Positions 13,001 through 28,100 of a DNA stretch of 64,000 nt are shown here, piece after piece; within the stretch, counting starts at the first letter, position 1; the number at the start of each line of letters is the position of its first letter. The position numbers were made by a program, and so were the translations under genes. A model generated the notes under the pieces. The model was not told the DNA's origin and ran no database searches. It saw only the letters and a list, made by a program, of their open reading frames with translations. This stretch comes from Tubiluchus corallicola (Eukaryota; Priapulida; Priapulimorpha; Priapulimorphida; Tubiluchidae): positions 1 to 64,000 of the forward strand of contig JAQGDQ010000465.1 in the NCBI GenBank assembly GCA_030141605.1, read 5' to 3'.

Positions 13001-16000
13001 TCCACGAACTCTCAACATAATGGCAACATTTGCTTAAATTTTTAAAATTACTACTCGTATTTAATTTTTGGTACAATTGTATAATGTATTGGTGTTATTG
13101 TAAAGCAAATTTTACATACTGGTCTACTAGATTCTAAATCTAACTTACGGGTTTCGATGGGGTATGTCCGGCATTTCCGGTGCTGATAGATGTACATTGC
13201 ACTCATGTCACGTTGAGTCCGGATTGTTTAGTGCAACAAAGATCCCTAACTTAACTACTTCGTTGCCCGATAAAAGTTACTATTAACAGTTACTCGTAAA
13301 TTTAAATCTGCTGTTGAATTTGCAAATTCATCTATTTGTAGAGACGCGCAGGGTCTGACTCCGGGAGATCCGAACTACGATCCACGCACCTTACACATAC
13401 CGGAAAGTTTCAAGAAGACGTTAACTCCGGTAAGCGCATATTGTCATCAATATTGTCATACAACAGCAGTAAAATTTGTAGTATGTATGTGCATGTATTT
13501 ATTGCCAACTGTGGAGTGTTGACTGGGTGACTGGACTCATGACCAGTGTTGCACCACCTTGGACAAATCAAAACCGGTTCCTCTCATTGGGGATGCACCG
13601 AATATTTGGATCACTGAATTTTTCCCCGGGAATGTCAGTACAAAAATCCAGTCCAGTAAACTTCTATTGTAATCACTAAAAGTTTTTCGTGAACTTTCCT
13701 TATATCAAAGTCACATTTTTTAATCATTATCAGATGCATTGAAAATTATATTAAACGAACCAAATATTGTTTATAATGCTTATAAAAATTTATATGAAAA
13801 AAACTGGTAGTAAACAGTGACCATAGCACAACAGCCGACATTTTGTTTTCTGCTTCTGTGTGATAACTCGAGGAATGCAAGGCGCTGTCAGTACACAAAT
13901 CATGCCAATGCGCAGTGGCATGGTGGTTACCGTATTTGCTTAGACACTGCAAAACAAATCAATGAGAACTCGTGTTAGTATATAATTATACGATTGCAGT
14001 TTTGCTTAAATGCTGTTTTTATTGATTGTACAAAATAGTTTAAAATGCTTTTGAAAAATTAGGACACCTTTTATAATACTTAACACTTTACTACATAACC
14101 ATTAAGTAAAATAATAAGAATTTACACAGCTCACCAATCGCAACATGGAGTTTATATTTCTTTCAGTTGGAATTACAAGAAAATTTGGTTCAGTTTCGAT
14201 AAAAAATTTGGTTTGGCTTCGGACCGGTATTTAAATTTAACTTGATAATTTACTCGGAATTCGGTATGTCTGGTAAATGCCGCTTTAGTTCTAGTCCAGA
14301 TTATCGATTTTACAGAATTTGTACTTGATGTCTTCTGATCCAGCTTCTGTAGTAAGCAACCCTTGCAAACGCGGATGGCTTATGCGTGTTGTCGATACAC
14401 GGCACTGCACCCCAGGAGACAATTCCAATTTGGATGTGTTTGGCTCCTTTCTTCTGTACCAAAGGTCCTCCTGAATCACCCTGAGACAAAACCAATGCAA
14501 TGAATTTAGTTTAATCTGAAGTTTTATATTACATTAGCAAACATTCACAAAATTCCCGTGTCAAATATAGTGGTGGAAAATTAGTTTGAAATACAAATAT
14601 TTTTCATACAAACATTTTTATCATAAAATCGAAGCTGTTGTTACATCTACTAAACCTTTGTTCTATAAAAAAATTACCCAAAAACATGACATGACCATAG
14701 TACGCAATTTTTAGTTAGTTTAAACGTAGTTTTTTGTATAACAAGTATTGTAATACGGCTTGAACAGACAGTTTTTAACAGGTGATGAATGTTCTTGTCA
14801 ATGAAATGTAACACTTATTAGAGTGCAGGCAATAGACAAACAGTAGAAGCATTACAGTATTATTACTAGCATTATAGATACATACATAGCATAGTGTTGA
14901 GAATGACATTAATATGACTATGTAATCAATATAAACTAATACAATGTTCACAAGCGCTTAGTTAGAAATATAAATTTCTGTTCAAGCTTAAATACTTGAA
15001 TATTAACAGTGTTGAATTTCATGAAGAAGCAGGTAAACGAGTTCATTTGTCGACTGATTATAAATTCTAATATTATGAGGAATTAACAAAGTACAGAGTT
15101 TGCCTGGTAAAATATCTCGGATTTAGTGATAGAACGGGCAGCTAATTAGAAAATTATTAATTGTTTCAAAAAACAGGGGTGCCATCATGGTTTTTAAATC
15201 CTTTCTAAATCAGGTCAAAGTTTAGTTTAGAAAAGGCAACCCGCATTTGTGTTTGAGGAACAGCTAGTCTACGATCACTATAAGAGTAATTTAGGGCGTT
15301 TGTTGAAACACAGGTGTTTTTTTACCTGTAATTTAAATGACGATAAGTACACACTGTTACGAATGTAGGGGAAGTAAATTCCGTGAATCAATAGCAGAAA
15401 CAAAGAATGAATTAGCCAAATGAAGTTGAACGATGAAAAAGTTTCTAAAATCATCGCCGTTGTACACAACTTTTATTGGGTAATATAGGTTTTACACGTC
15501 AAATGTAGACCTACGTTAACTCAAATGTGTCTTGGTAACTTAAATGTAGACTTTGGCAGTTCAAATGTGTCAACAATGGTTTTCAACAAATCTTAAGCAT
15601 TTTTGGGAAGTCAAATGTCCTATGTCTACATTTGACTTACCTAAGTCACATTTGAACTTTCCTGTGTCTACATTTGACGTGTAAAACCTATATAATATTT
15701 CATTGCAGATGAAAGTTGTCAATCATTAAATGCGCTGATGCCTCCAATGGTATGTGTGCAATAAAGGGCCATTAATCATCACATATAATCTAGTTCTATA
15801 AGGATTGTTCGTTGCTATCTTGACAATTAATAAAGCTACTCAAACTAATTGCTGCTTCTATAAGTTTTTCTTCGCCTGACGTACTTAATCCAGGTGTGTC
15901 CCGCTATATTGCGTTTTTTTGTGAACTGAGCCACTTGCAAAGCCGAGGTGTGATAGGAGGACGAAAACAGACGAACGTATCCAGATTTAGTTTATAGCTC

Positions 16001-19000
16001 GATGTAATAAATGTACGTAAGTTGCTCCCACAAAATTACTTAAAGTAAGATGTAAAGCTGTGGGGTAGAGTACTGCAACAGTTTGGGCTTTAGTTTAGTT
16101 GTTATGATGAACCTTGAATATAAGTGTACATGTGAAAGTCATGGTTAAAGTTGTAGATCACTCACTTTGTAGAACAAGAATAAAAAACTATACTGCATAT
16201 TTGCACAGAAAAGTGTTTATTAAACTACATACACATAAGTAGAATGACTGCTGCACTGAACACTGAGAATGAGAGTGTCCTGCACTGAACACTGAGAGTT
16301 AGACAGTGACTAGAAAGTAAATCCAGTCAGTATATATAGGTATAGGTGACTATGCATACTTGTACAGGCTTCACAAAACCATTACTGTAAAATAGGGAGA
16401 GATCCAGTGAATATGCATTCACTGGACCGTACAATTATACTGGGGGTGAGTTAGCTAGTAAAATGTAAAAGGATTAGTTCATAGATGGCAGCACGTAAAA
16501 AATGTACAATTACAACTTCCACAGTACAGTTAGTTTTGTGAACGCACGTTCATTCTTTAACTTACCGAGCATACATCTTGCTTATGATTGGCCATGTTAG
16601 CATCGGATGCGCATAACACGCTTGGCCTTATCCTGCCAGGCCATATATGCATGCACTCTTCCTGAGATAGGATCAACAGCTCTGCTTCGATCAGCTGATC
16701 GGATACTTTCCCCTCTGTAATAAAAACATTGAGGAAAATCAACAGACAGAAGAACCCGTAAAATTTTGAGTGAATTTTGACTAGTTTTCAATGATTCTCT
16801 TTAAAGCAAAACTGCACCCAATGTTAAACTGGAGGTCAAAGCAATCTGCTGTTTAAAATATTGAAAGGAAACGTACTATTTTTTCAAAAATAACTTACGT
16901 GAAAGAACTATTATCACACAAACACAATTTCACGTTCATGTCACTAGTTATACGGTCTGCCCTTCGGAAACCCATTGCACAAAAACAGGTGCTGTACATC
17001 TCATTTCAGATGTGTTAGTTTGTGACGAACTGCCCACATTCAACAACTTACGCATGAGCACAGTGGTAAATTTGAAATTTTTATCTTAAAACTTGCCTAG
17101 TTTTAGTACAACACACTGATTTTCTTACAGTTTCACTGTACTTCAATTTTCTCTTTCACAAACACATGCAACACACTCGTGTAATATTTTTGCTGTTCAA
17201 AATTATGTCAGTTTGTGATGTTTAGTTTGGCTCTCCCGCCTTTAATCAAGTTTTCCAGGATACAAACTCAGGGCAACCGGTTTTTGCACAATTTGATGCT
17301 CTACATTAAGCAATAATAACAATGACATTGCTTTAGAATCACTGATAAAACAGCAAAAATTTTACTTTTGAAATCACAAATAAACATTTGAAATATTCAC
17401 ACACCATTAGTCAAGAGAAATAAATGAGACAAAGGCTTCCATTTTGCATGATGCTTTCCATTTTCAGTTTTAACTCAAAATCTTTTTTTTGAACTTTATA
17501 AAAGTTTATCATTTTGTTTTGACAAATAAATCAGTTTTAGATGTCGTGGCCTTTTTGTCTGTTATCCTTTCATTATTTCCTATGGCACTTTAGATTTTCG
17601 TTGTATTTTAAATGATTTTAAAACTTCTTTCTCGTGTTCGTGCTAACTGAATCATTTTCATTTCAATCGAGCTCAGATGCCAAGTCATTCTGTAGTATGA
17701 CTTTCTTTTTACGATTTTTTTTGTCTATGTTGTTTTTCTTTTAGTTAACATATGTGTTTTTAACGTAATTTAGGTTTTACATGTCAAATGCAGACCTACG
17801 TTAACTCAAATGTAGATTTAGGCAATTCAAATGTGTCTTGGTAACTCAAATGTAGACTTTGGTAACTCAAATGTGTTAACAATGGTTTTCAAGAAATCTT
17901 AAGCGCTTTTGGTAAGTCAAATGTAGACACATGTCAAGTCAAATGTGACGTTGGTATCTCGAGTGTGGATAGGTGTTAAAGTTTAAGGATGTTAAATTTA
18001 ATCTTCTTTAATTTCAATTTGATAATTGCTCCTAAGTTAAAATAACAACGTTATAGGCCTACTAATAGATGCACTATCTTTGGTTTATCTTTTTCTAATT
18101 TGCACTTTAATGAGTTAATTACCGATTTATTCAAAGTAATGCATCTACATTTGACTTACCTAAGTCACATTTGAGTTACCAAAACACATTCGAAATTCCT
18201 ATGTCTACATTTGACTTACCTAAGTCACATTTGAACTTTCCTGTGTCTATATTTGACGTGTAAAACCTATTGTAACCGTAGTATTACCGTTGCGAGTCTG
18301 TTGTTATTCCTATTGTTGTTATAGTTTACCTTCCGTGTAACCCCATCCTGAAATATATGCTGTTTCTCCTGTGTGGTCATTGATTGCGTCCATGTCTATT
18401 TCGACTGGTTGTATTTCATCGGTAAATGTTATTGGCTGTTGCAAATTCAACACGGCTACGTCATTATCCGTCAGTCCGTTTATATCATATTGTTCATGCT
18501 TGTGTATTTTGGCTACCTAAAAAACAAAAGACTCAATAGCTATTGTTATATGCCTTCAGAGTAAACATGGTTAATTGAACAAATCCGAAGTGACTGTTAG
18601 AAGTTCTGGTTGCTTCTTGTGTCACGTAATTTGACCAATGCGAAATTAATGTCTTACTGCACTGGTAAAGAGCGTAATCACACTTCTGCACTTCTCCTAA
18701 TAGTGACAGGATATGACACATATGATTGACAACAGTGTAAACTGGGGCTTAGTGGTTTTATGTTGCTGCCGTTTTCTTGTATCTGTACTGTTCGATTTTC
18801 AGAAATACATTATTTTAGGCATTTTTGTAACGTCGTTGTGGCGTGGAGCCCCCGTACTTTCCTGTGAAGGAAATCATGTGTCGCAAGACAGGGCTAGCTG
18901 AGCTTCCCGGGTCTGTTAGACTTTCAGTTCATTATACAGTAGACGCCGCTTAATAGACTCACGGCTAATAGACTCATTCGCTCAATTGACTCAATATTTT

Positions 19001-22000
19001 TCCTTCACCTACTTAAAATCAGACATTTGTATGTGCCCAAACAGCCTTTCCTACTTTTATGCAATCTTTACTTCCCTTTTGTGCTTTATATATGTAGAAA
19101 CAATCATGTTAAGTACAGTTTTGTTTGTAAACAGGTACGTTTATCATGCGCTAATATGCTAGCCTAACGATTTTGCTTTGAATCTGCTACCCGCTCGCCC
19201 ACTGCAATTAACCTCATTACCCAAGGAATTTCTAGAAGCTAAACATTTAATCACTTTGCCATTCAGGCCACTTCGCAAATAACCGATGACGAAATCCTCA
19301 CCATTGCAAGGAGGAGTCAAGAAAAACCTAAAGAGGCCATTTGCGAGGAAACCACTTGCGAGGAAACAAGGGCACCACCAACTACATTTCAAGCACGCCA
19401 AGCGTTAAATGTTTTACGGCAATACGTGCATCACACACGGCAACAGATTTTCAATGTTTTTATAATTACGAGAGCCAACTTTGTGGGCCAACTTCTTCGC
19501 GAGAAAATTGATTAAAAGCCTTTGCAGTGCATAGTAAGCTGATATCTCACACTTCTATAGCAGTGATGCTACACCCATTGGTTAATAGGTTCAGTCGGTT
19601 AATTGGGTCAAAACACGTCAGTCCTAAAGTGAGTCTATTAAGCGGCGCCTACTGCAGCTTGATCTGATGTCACTCAGCTTCTTGGTTCTTTAGCTACTTC
19701 ATTCATTGATCTTTTACCCCATTAACTTTTGTCCATTGGTTTTGCTAGCTCGTTGGTCTCAACACGTTGATTGCGCCCTCAATCCACCGATCCTTAATTA
19801 ATACTCATAAACCGAGAGTCCCACCAGGCGACGCTAGAACGTTTTTTCCGCAGGCTGTTTGATCAAAATTTCGAAAAAATCGCGAGTTGGGTCCGGGAAA
19901 ATGCCCGTTACAGGACGCCGTAGCCCTCTCGCGAATTCTAAATACGCCTACTACACCCACCGCAGAACAGGCTATCTATCCATCCCCGGCCCGTTCCCGT
20001 TCTTCAGAAATAAGAGGTATAAGTTTTGCAAAAAACGGCCGAAAAATGGCCATTTTTGGAGGTTTTTCGCCCCCCGTTCATCCCGGTGGGCCCGATTCGA
20101 AAAATAAACCCCCAATGAGACGACATATATATATAAAGCCCATACCAAGAATATTAATATAATAGATTTGGAACCTAAAATGAACTGTTGGTAATTGATT
20201 TGTAAGATATGTAGATTGAATCAAGACCAGTCAAAATTGCTAGAGCTAAGAAGTCTAATGTTGTGGGAATCAACTTCTAATTGAAAAGCTTTTCATTTTT
20301 TTCTCTTCACATTTCCTTCCTTTCCAACAAGTTTGGTTTCAATAATTGGGGTCAAGTCTGTCATCAATAAATAATCTTGAAATCAAGATTGCGAATAAAT
20401 AAATGTTTGGATACGTACCTGAATAGTGACGCCTCCTTCGTGATGATCTAATCGCCCTGCTGCTATAGAGAAAAACGTTGGATAACCTTCGTACCTGTTG
20501 AAAAGAAATTCAGCCAACTTTGATTTGATATACTGTTTTGAAAGTAAACTGTTTATTTGCTATGCTACTCGATTTTTTGACAATGTTGGGCATGCTCGAT
20601 AAGTTTTTCAGACTATTTATTATCCAGTGGCTATCTTACCTGTGCACACAGTGACCAGCAGTCAACACATCCATGTTGCTTATTAGTGATGCTCCACAAA
20701 TGTATTTGCTTCCTCTGAATAAAGCCACCTTTAAATAAATAACATTCAACCAGTCAATTTGACACTTTCTAATATATGTGCACTGTTGTAGCTGTTGGTT
20801 GGACGGCCCAGTTTAGTTGACCTTTATTCTCAGCCTCAACCAATCAGTGTTACATTCTTATATATGTGCACTATAGCTAATTAGTGGACGGCTTAGCTCA
20901 GTCCACCTTTATTCTCAGCCACAACCAATCAGTCTGACACTCTTATATATGTGCACTGTAGCTAATGATGGGACAGGTCAACTCAGTTGACCTTTATTCT
21001 CAGCCACAACCAATCAGTCTGACATTGTAAGACATGTGAACTGTAGCTAATGCTTGGACGGCTTAGCTCAGTCAACCTTTATTCTCAACCACAACCAATC
21101 AGTCTGACACTCTTATATATGTACGCTGTAGCTAATGATGGGACAGTTCAACTCAGTTGACCTTTATTCTCAGCCACAACCAAGTCTGACATTGTAAGAC
21201 ATGTGCACTGTAGCTAATTAGTGGACGGCTTAGCTCAGTCAACCTTTATTTTCAGCCGCATCTGTTTGTATTTCCTCCCTCATTCTCGGAGACCACTAAT
21301 CCAATTTCACTCAAACTTGTGCAGCAGGTAGGGTCTCAGCTCGGGTAGTGCAGCGAAAAAAGGTGGTCACCATGGTGATGACGGTTGCCTAGCAACCACC
21401 GAATGCTTCTAAAACTGGTATTTTTCTCGCTTCACAATCTCTCTCAGAACCACGGATAATTATCTAAACATTGTCTGGGCCAAAATTTGGGATTTTCTAA
21501 CATGCCTGCCATTGTACATAGAGCATTTCTCATTTACAGAAGGTACTCGGCATCTGTTTTTATGGTAACTTTGAAATCTGACTGCTGTGACGACTTCATC
21601 ATTACTTCCAGGCTGAGCCAAGCCATCCGAACCATCGGAACTACTATCAGCCACCCAACTTGTGCTATGGCATGGCTCTATCTCTTCCGCTGTGTCTGTT
21701 AGTTGTGTTACCAGGATACCTACAGACTGTACAGCCCATTATGGAAACCAAAATTTGTAGGTCCTGTTTGAACCGAAGTACCTATGCTACTTTTGAGTGA
21801 TGTTTCAAACTGTTTACCTGATGAGGGAAATCACCGGTGTCAGCTTCCGTACCATACATAATTCTGCTTGCTCTTTTCTGCAGCCTCATGTAGGTACCAA
21901 CTACAACATGTCGAATGCAATGAGTACAAATATAGATACATATTATCAGTAGGAACTCTGTCTTTTAACTAATAATTATTTTCAATTGTTTTGTCGGTTA

Positions 22001-22116
22001 CGCCAGCTTTTATGAAATGTGCTTAATAACAGTGTATAGAGTGCAGTACTTTATATCTCTTCATTGCAAAAGGTTTGTTTTCACAGCGTTTAAGCAGCTT
22101 CTCAGTCAAAAAATTG

Positions 22117-22163
<47 letters not shown>

Positions 22164-25100
22164 CTTTTATTTATCTTTTAACACACGCACAGTTATAATA
22201 CAATTAATTTGGCAACAAAAATGTGAAGAAAGGGCAGCGAAAGACCAATTGGTCATCTATTCAGCTGCCCTTTGGTTAGTGATGAACATTTTTTATAGGC
22301 ACTATGCTACAGTGTATTAGTGTTAGTACTGCTTATAATAAAAACTAAATTGTTATGAATGACATTAAATTGATATGCTTATAACGTGTTAGTACAATTC
22401 ATACACAGTAATAATAAGTGCATAATAATAATAATAATAATAATAATAAAATCAAACTGAAAATAACTGAAATAAGAACTGAAATAAAAATCTGACAACA
22501 AATCTGATAACGAAAGGTATCTCCTACTCTACTCAATGCTAAAATTGTTAAGTGTCTTACAAGAAATTTGTTTAAAACTATAAAATGAGTTTACATTATT
22601 AGTGACTGGAATTCACTGTAAGAATCAACATTGACGTTTCTCAAAGTTTACCCTACCTGTTTGTACGCTTTCATCAATTTCATTTTTGTAGTCATCAGCC
22701 ACACAGATGCATCCAAGTAAAAGCACCGTAAAATTTACGTAACGCATTTTAGTTTTAATTATGTTGGTTATGATGACATTTGTAATCACTTGCGAATATT
22801 TTAGCAAGGGTATGAATTTTCCTGGCGCTCTGCGAGTGTGCACTTCCAATGTTTTTCGAAACTTTTGCCAAGTCTGTTAAGATTACCACAACAACGCCTT
22901 GTATTGTTTGCCGTGTAATTTCTTGTCCAGCTGAAGTATTAGATTAAGATTAATTTGCAAACATTGTAACCATGTGGGCAAACAATGGTTTGCGACATAC
23001 TGGAATAGAACGAAGTGCCGGGCAGCCTACTTGCCTTATAGAGTTCAGTTTTGTTAAAAAATAACTATTCAGTTACTTTGTCAACGTTAACTAGCTAAGT
23101 TGCAGGTTATTATGTATTTAGAATAGTTATTATGTATTAGTTACTTAATATATATTTATCATTATATATTTGTATCAATATTAGTTATCATTATGTATTA
23201 TATATATAATTATTATTATACATATTATATCATTATATATATTAATTATTATGTATTTATCCTTTAGAATGAAGTGTTTGTTGCAGGTACAAATGTTTTT
23301 GTCCATTACCCCTTCTCAAGGTAGTATGCATTAGAAGCCACAATATATTAGACTGTAGCTCAACCTCTAGACTACTTTTTCTACTCTGACATTATATAGG
23401 TGGAACTTGTTATGTACACACGTCTCTGTTTCATTTAAAATTTGACTTGTAATTATGCTGCTACCTTTTACTGACATTCTGGCTTTTTCTCGACTCAATA
23501 TTGGACCAACAATGTATGTATGCATTTTAGCTTTTTAGTGTAACGTAGTAATCTGTAGCACTTATTTTCTAGCACTTATTTCAGTAGTTTTTGTAGAGGT
23601 AGTAATTGTAGACTATAGAAAATTTGTATTTTTGCAAAATAAACTAACATAGATATGTTCTATCACAGTGTTCTCATGATTGGTCACAAAATTTTGTTTA
23701 GGAAACCATGTTTCATTGACTTTTGTTGCTCATTTACTAAAAGTTCTCTCTTTTGCTTCCTAACCACCACCAGTTTGTACAGAGTGCTACACGACTTTGA
23801 AGTTGACTTTCCTGAGTCCAGAACAATATTTCTCTATTAACCATGCCCGACTTCTTAAAGCACTTTAAGAAAAAACAAATAAGATACAGAATTTCTGGCC
23901 CTGTGTTCATATTTTGATTTTTTATGTGGTAATTTGACTTTTGTATAAAAAGTTATAATATGAATTATAAATAATATTGATGTAAGATAGGTCCAGCTGG
24001 TGTAAATCAGTATGTCCAGCGTTTGTACTCAGAACTGACTGTACTTTTCATCCTATCGGTTTCTTAAATGTTTTTGTATGTTGAACTCTGTATATGTTTA
24101 GCACAATTATTAACAGGTCATTTTCATTTTGTAGGCACTCAGACAATGGTGGGAGATGAAAGCTAAACACTTTGACACGATACTTTTCTTCAAGGCAGGT
24201 GTATTCTCTCTATTTATATTATTCACGTCTTACTTTTCTCATAATTAATAATAATTGTGTAATAAATGGAAAGTATTAAAAGAAAACCAACACTAATAAC
24301 ATTGTATTTTAATATACAATTGAAAATATTAAAATTACTACATAATATGTACATAAAATGCTTAAAATTGCAAAAGAAATTTAGCGGCCAAGCGAACCTC
24401 GCTGCTGGCATATTCGGAAAAATGATGTAAGCTGTTTACAGCATGAAGGCACACACGGCAAAACTTCTGTTGTTTACTCAAAAATTTTGTTTGTGTGCAT
24501 GCACAGCAAAATCGTCCATAAGTCGGCACTTGGGCTTTTCTAGTTATTCACACGTCCTGAATCTCCATTTCTTGATGATCATTTTGATACCAAGTTCATC
24601 TCTCTATATTATTCCTAAGCTGAAATAATCCATGTTGAAGATGAGGTGCAGGCTATGCACTGAAAAACTTAATCTTGAGAAAATCGCTGTTAAAGTCAGC
24701 CACTATTTTTTGTCGTGTTTCTGTAGATAAGCTTTTCTACTTATTCACGTATCCTCAATCTCCATTTCATGAAGATCATTTTGATACCAAGCTCATCGCT
24801 CTATGTTATTTCTAAGCTGAGATAATCCACATTGAATTTGAAGTGCACTTCACCTGCACGAAAAAACATAATCTTGAGAAAATCACTGTTAGAGTTAGCC
24901 ATTGTTTTTTGTCGCATTTCTACAAAACACTTAACAACCGCACAAATGTTGTTTGCTATGGACTTTGCAAGAACACATTGATGTTACATTTAAATTCGGT
25001 AGATGGCTCTTTCTGACAAAGATCTGGGCTTAGCAACAGGAAAAACCCGAAACAAACTGATTGCTTCCATGAGCTACTATCAGAGTTTGAAAATACAAGT

Positions 25101-28100
25101 TTTTCTCAATTGTAGTATTAGTTCCTACACAGAAAAATGAGAGTGGGGTTATAAAATTAGATTTTTAGTATTTTTTAAACATTTTCTTGACAATTTGATA
25201 CTAGAACATTAAAGTCCAATGTATTTAGCATTTGTTTTTATAAAAAAAAAAATTGACAATTCACCAAACTTTGGTGCATTCTACTTTGAAGCATCATAAC
25301 GTAGTTTTAACTCTGCCAACTTATGGATGTTTTTGGTTTGCAAGCCACACATTTATCAACTATTCTAGCTTATTAAATATTTGAGTGTAACTGTAAGTCC
25401 ACAGGATTATACCTGAAAATGCATAAGTACTATAGTACAGATAAGCTTGAAATTCTGTGTGACATACAGTAGGTGCGAGGCAGACTACTTAACTTATAGA
25501 GTTCAGTTTTAGCTTTTATTCGGTTACTTTGCCGAGTTAACTAGCCGACTTGGAGATTATTATCATTGGTAACTGGTTTTTATCACAGCAATGTGATTAA
25601 AATCAAAACGCAATAAAACAGCATTAATAATCTGTCATTTGACATTTCCGAGTGTTTATATTGCACAGCAACTGTTTGACTTCATTTTTTGTTCAAAATC
25701 AGCGTACCAAAGTGTGAAATAATCACAACTTTGATTTGATTTTACTAATTACATAAGGTGCTTATCACAGCTTTTGTTGCCCAAAGCATTCAAACATTTT
25801 TCTCAAATATTAAAATCCGATCAACTTTCCAAGAGCCTTGGTTTTTGCTTTGAAATACTTGACATGTTACTGACCTGCAGTTTGATCCGTGACTATAGCA
25901 CGAATGCGCTCGTCTGGTCGATATGAAAGCGCTCGGTTTGAAATTTACCGCTGGGTGTTTTTTTTCAGTGCTGCCCTCTACCACGCTTCGTAATTGATTC
26001 GGCTAAATTCTTGTAATACTACTTGTAGGTTGGAAAGTTCTACGAACTCTATCACATGGACGCTGTGACGTGTGCGGATGTATTGGGACTCACTTTCATG
26101 AGGGTAGGTGATTTAGAAAGTGTTTTAGTGAGGCTTTTTCTAGTTAAACTGTTTAGTTTGTAATACAGTGTTTGCTAGCAAATTCTGTCATGAAGCTCAC
26201 GATTTCTTTACCTTATTTTTATTAATTATTAGTTTTTAATTATAATCATTAGTCATATTATTACATTCTCTTGTTAAAACATTAAAAATCCCACACAAGA
26301 AATTTCAGCTTTAAAATAAGTCTATTTCTTTATATACAGTTTAAACTTTCATCCTTGAACTAGTATGCATAACATTTACCTTCATTGAATTGCTGGCTTC
26401 CTTGCTTCATGGAAAATTTTTACCTGGGCAGTTGGTTTTCAGAGATCATCGAGTAAGCATGTGACTTAAACTGAGAGAGAGAGCAATGTATAGTGTCATT
26501 AATGATTTTTAAAATAAAGTTTACGAAACTCACCTGTATTCTACTTGATTTAGTGTCTTAGCAGTTACCTTCAGAACTTCTTCATAAATTTAACTAATTG
26601 AATAAGAATAAGAATCATTTTATTTTGCTCACATGCACTGTATTGGTATTACGTCAACGTACAACAAAAGAATGCCAAATGCGAGGGCGACATACGACCA
26701 TACAGTCCTGTACATGCTGCCCTTATTCTAATATTATACTTTGTAGTATACTGTAGTTGTACAGTATACTAATATTATACTTTGTAGTATACTGTAGTTG
26801 TACAGTATACTAATATTACACTTTGTAGTATACTGTAGTTGTACAGTGTACTAATATTACACTTTGTAGTATACTGTAGTTGTACAGTATACTAATATTA
26901 TTCCTTGTAGTATACAGTAGTTGTACAGTATACTAATATTATTCCTTGTAGTATACAGTAGTTGTACAGTATACTAATATTATTCCTTGTAGTATACTGT
27001 AGTTGTACAGTATACTAATATTATTCCTTGTAGTATACAGTAGTTGTACAGTATACTAATATTATTCCTTGTAGTATACTGTAGTTGTACAGTATACTAA
27101 TATTATACCTTGTAGTATACTGTAGTTGTACAGTATACTAATATTATACTTTGTAGTATACTGTAGTTGTACAGTGTACAGAAATAGTTACTGTCATGTA
27201 GTCTAAAAATTTAATGAAGTAGTGCAGAAATCCTAAAGGACGTTTAATACTTAGAATTGAGAACACCTTTGTAAAGACATAATAAACTAAAAATAGTAGT
27301 AAGCTATAAAGGTGCATATAAACTTACTGTTTACCTATTTTGCTACAGGATGACTGTATATTACTATAAACAATTTCAAATTATTGGAAATATATATATT
27401 TATTTACTTTTGCACGCCATATATATATATATGATGTTTATAGGGTGAGCATGCCCACTGTGGTTTTCCTGAGATAGCCTATGCCCGCTATGCTGACATG
27501 CTAATTCAAAAAGGTTATCGTGTAGCTAGAATAGAGCAAACTGAGACACCTCAGATGATGGAGGAAAGATGTAAAAGCAGTAAGTGAATATATCTGTAAA
27601 AAGTTAATTAAGTAATTACTTTGCGATCTATCAAGTAAAAAAATCTTAATTGTAATGAAGTTTAACGAACAACATGACAAAAATTCTCGTTGTTCTCACT
27701 ACGCACGTCGTTTCACTAAGACATTGCGGTTAGATTGCCATTTTTTCACAGTAAAAATGACTCAACTGTTCAGTTTTCTAAAAAACATGGCTGACTTAGT
27801 GGTTGTTAATTGCTAGTTTGTGAAATCTGAAATATTGCTTTTCTGTTAGATCTTGTATAAGTGAAATCAATATAATTCATGACTTAGCTACCCGAGAAAG
27901 GGACTTCCTGCTTTTTCCCAACAAATTTGTCTGACTGTCAGCTATTCACTTTTACTCAATTTCACTTGTTATAACTCTCTCCAGACCTCTTGCCAACGTG
28001 ACGTACATTACACAACTGTGTGAAATGAATGTTAGTGTAGTCCTTTAAAACTTCAAGTCTGTATGACTCTGCGCAATAAGTCTTCACAGTTTCAGTGATT

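Noticed and set aside
19859-20162. Small gene of 82-91 aa in a GC-rich patch
   Set aside because: Two overlapping frames, no domain, no splice or start evidence; lies in a trypsin intron and is probably repeat-derived.
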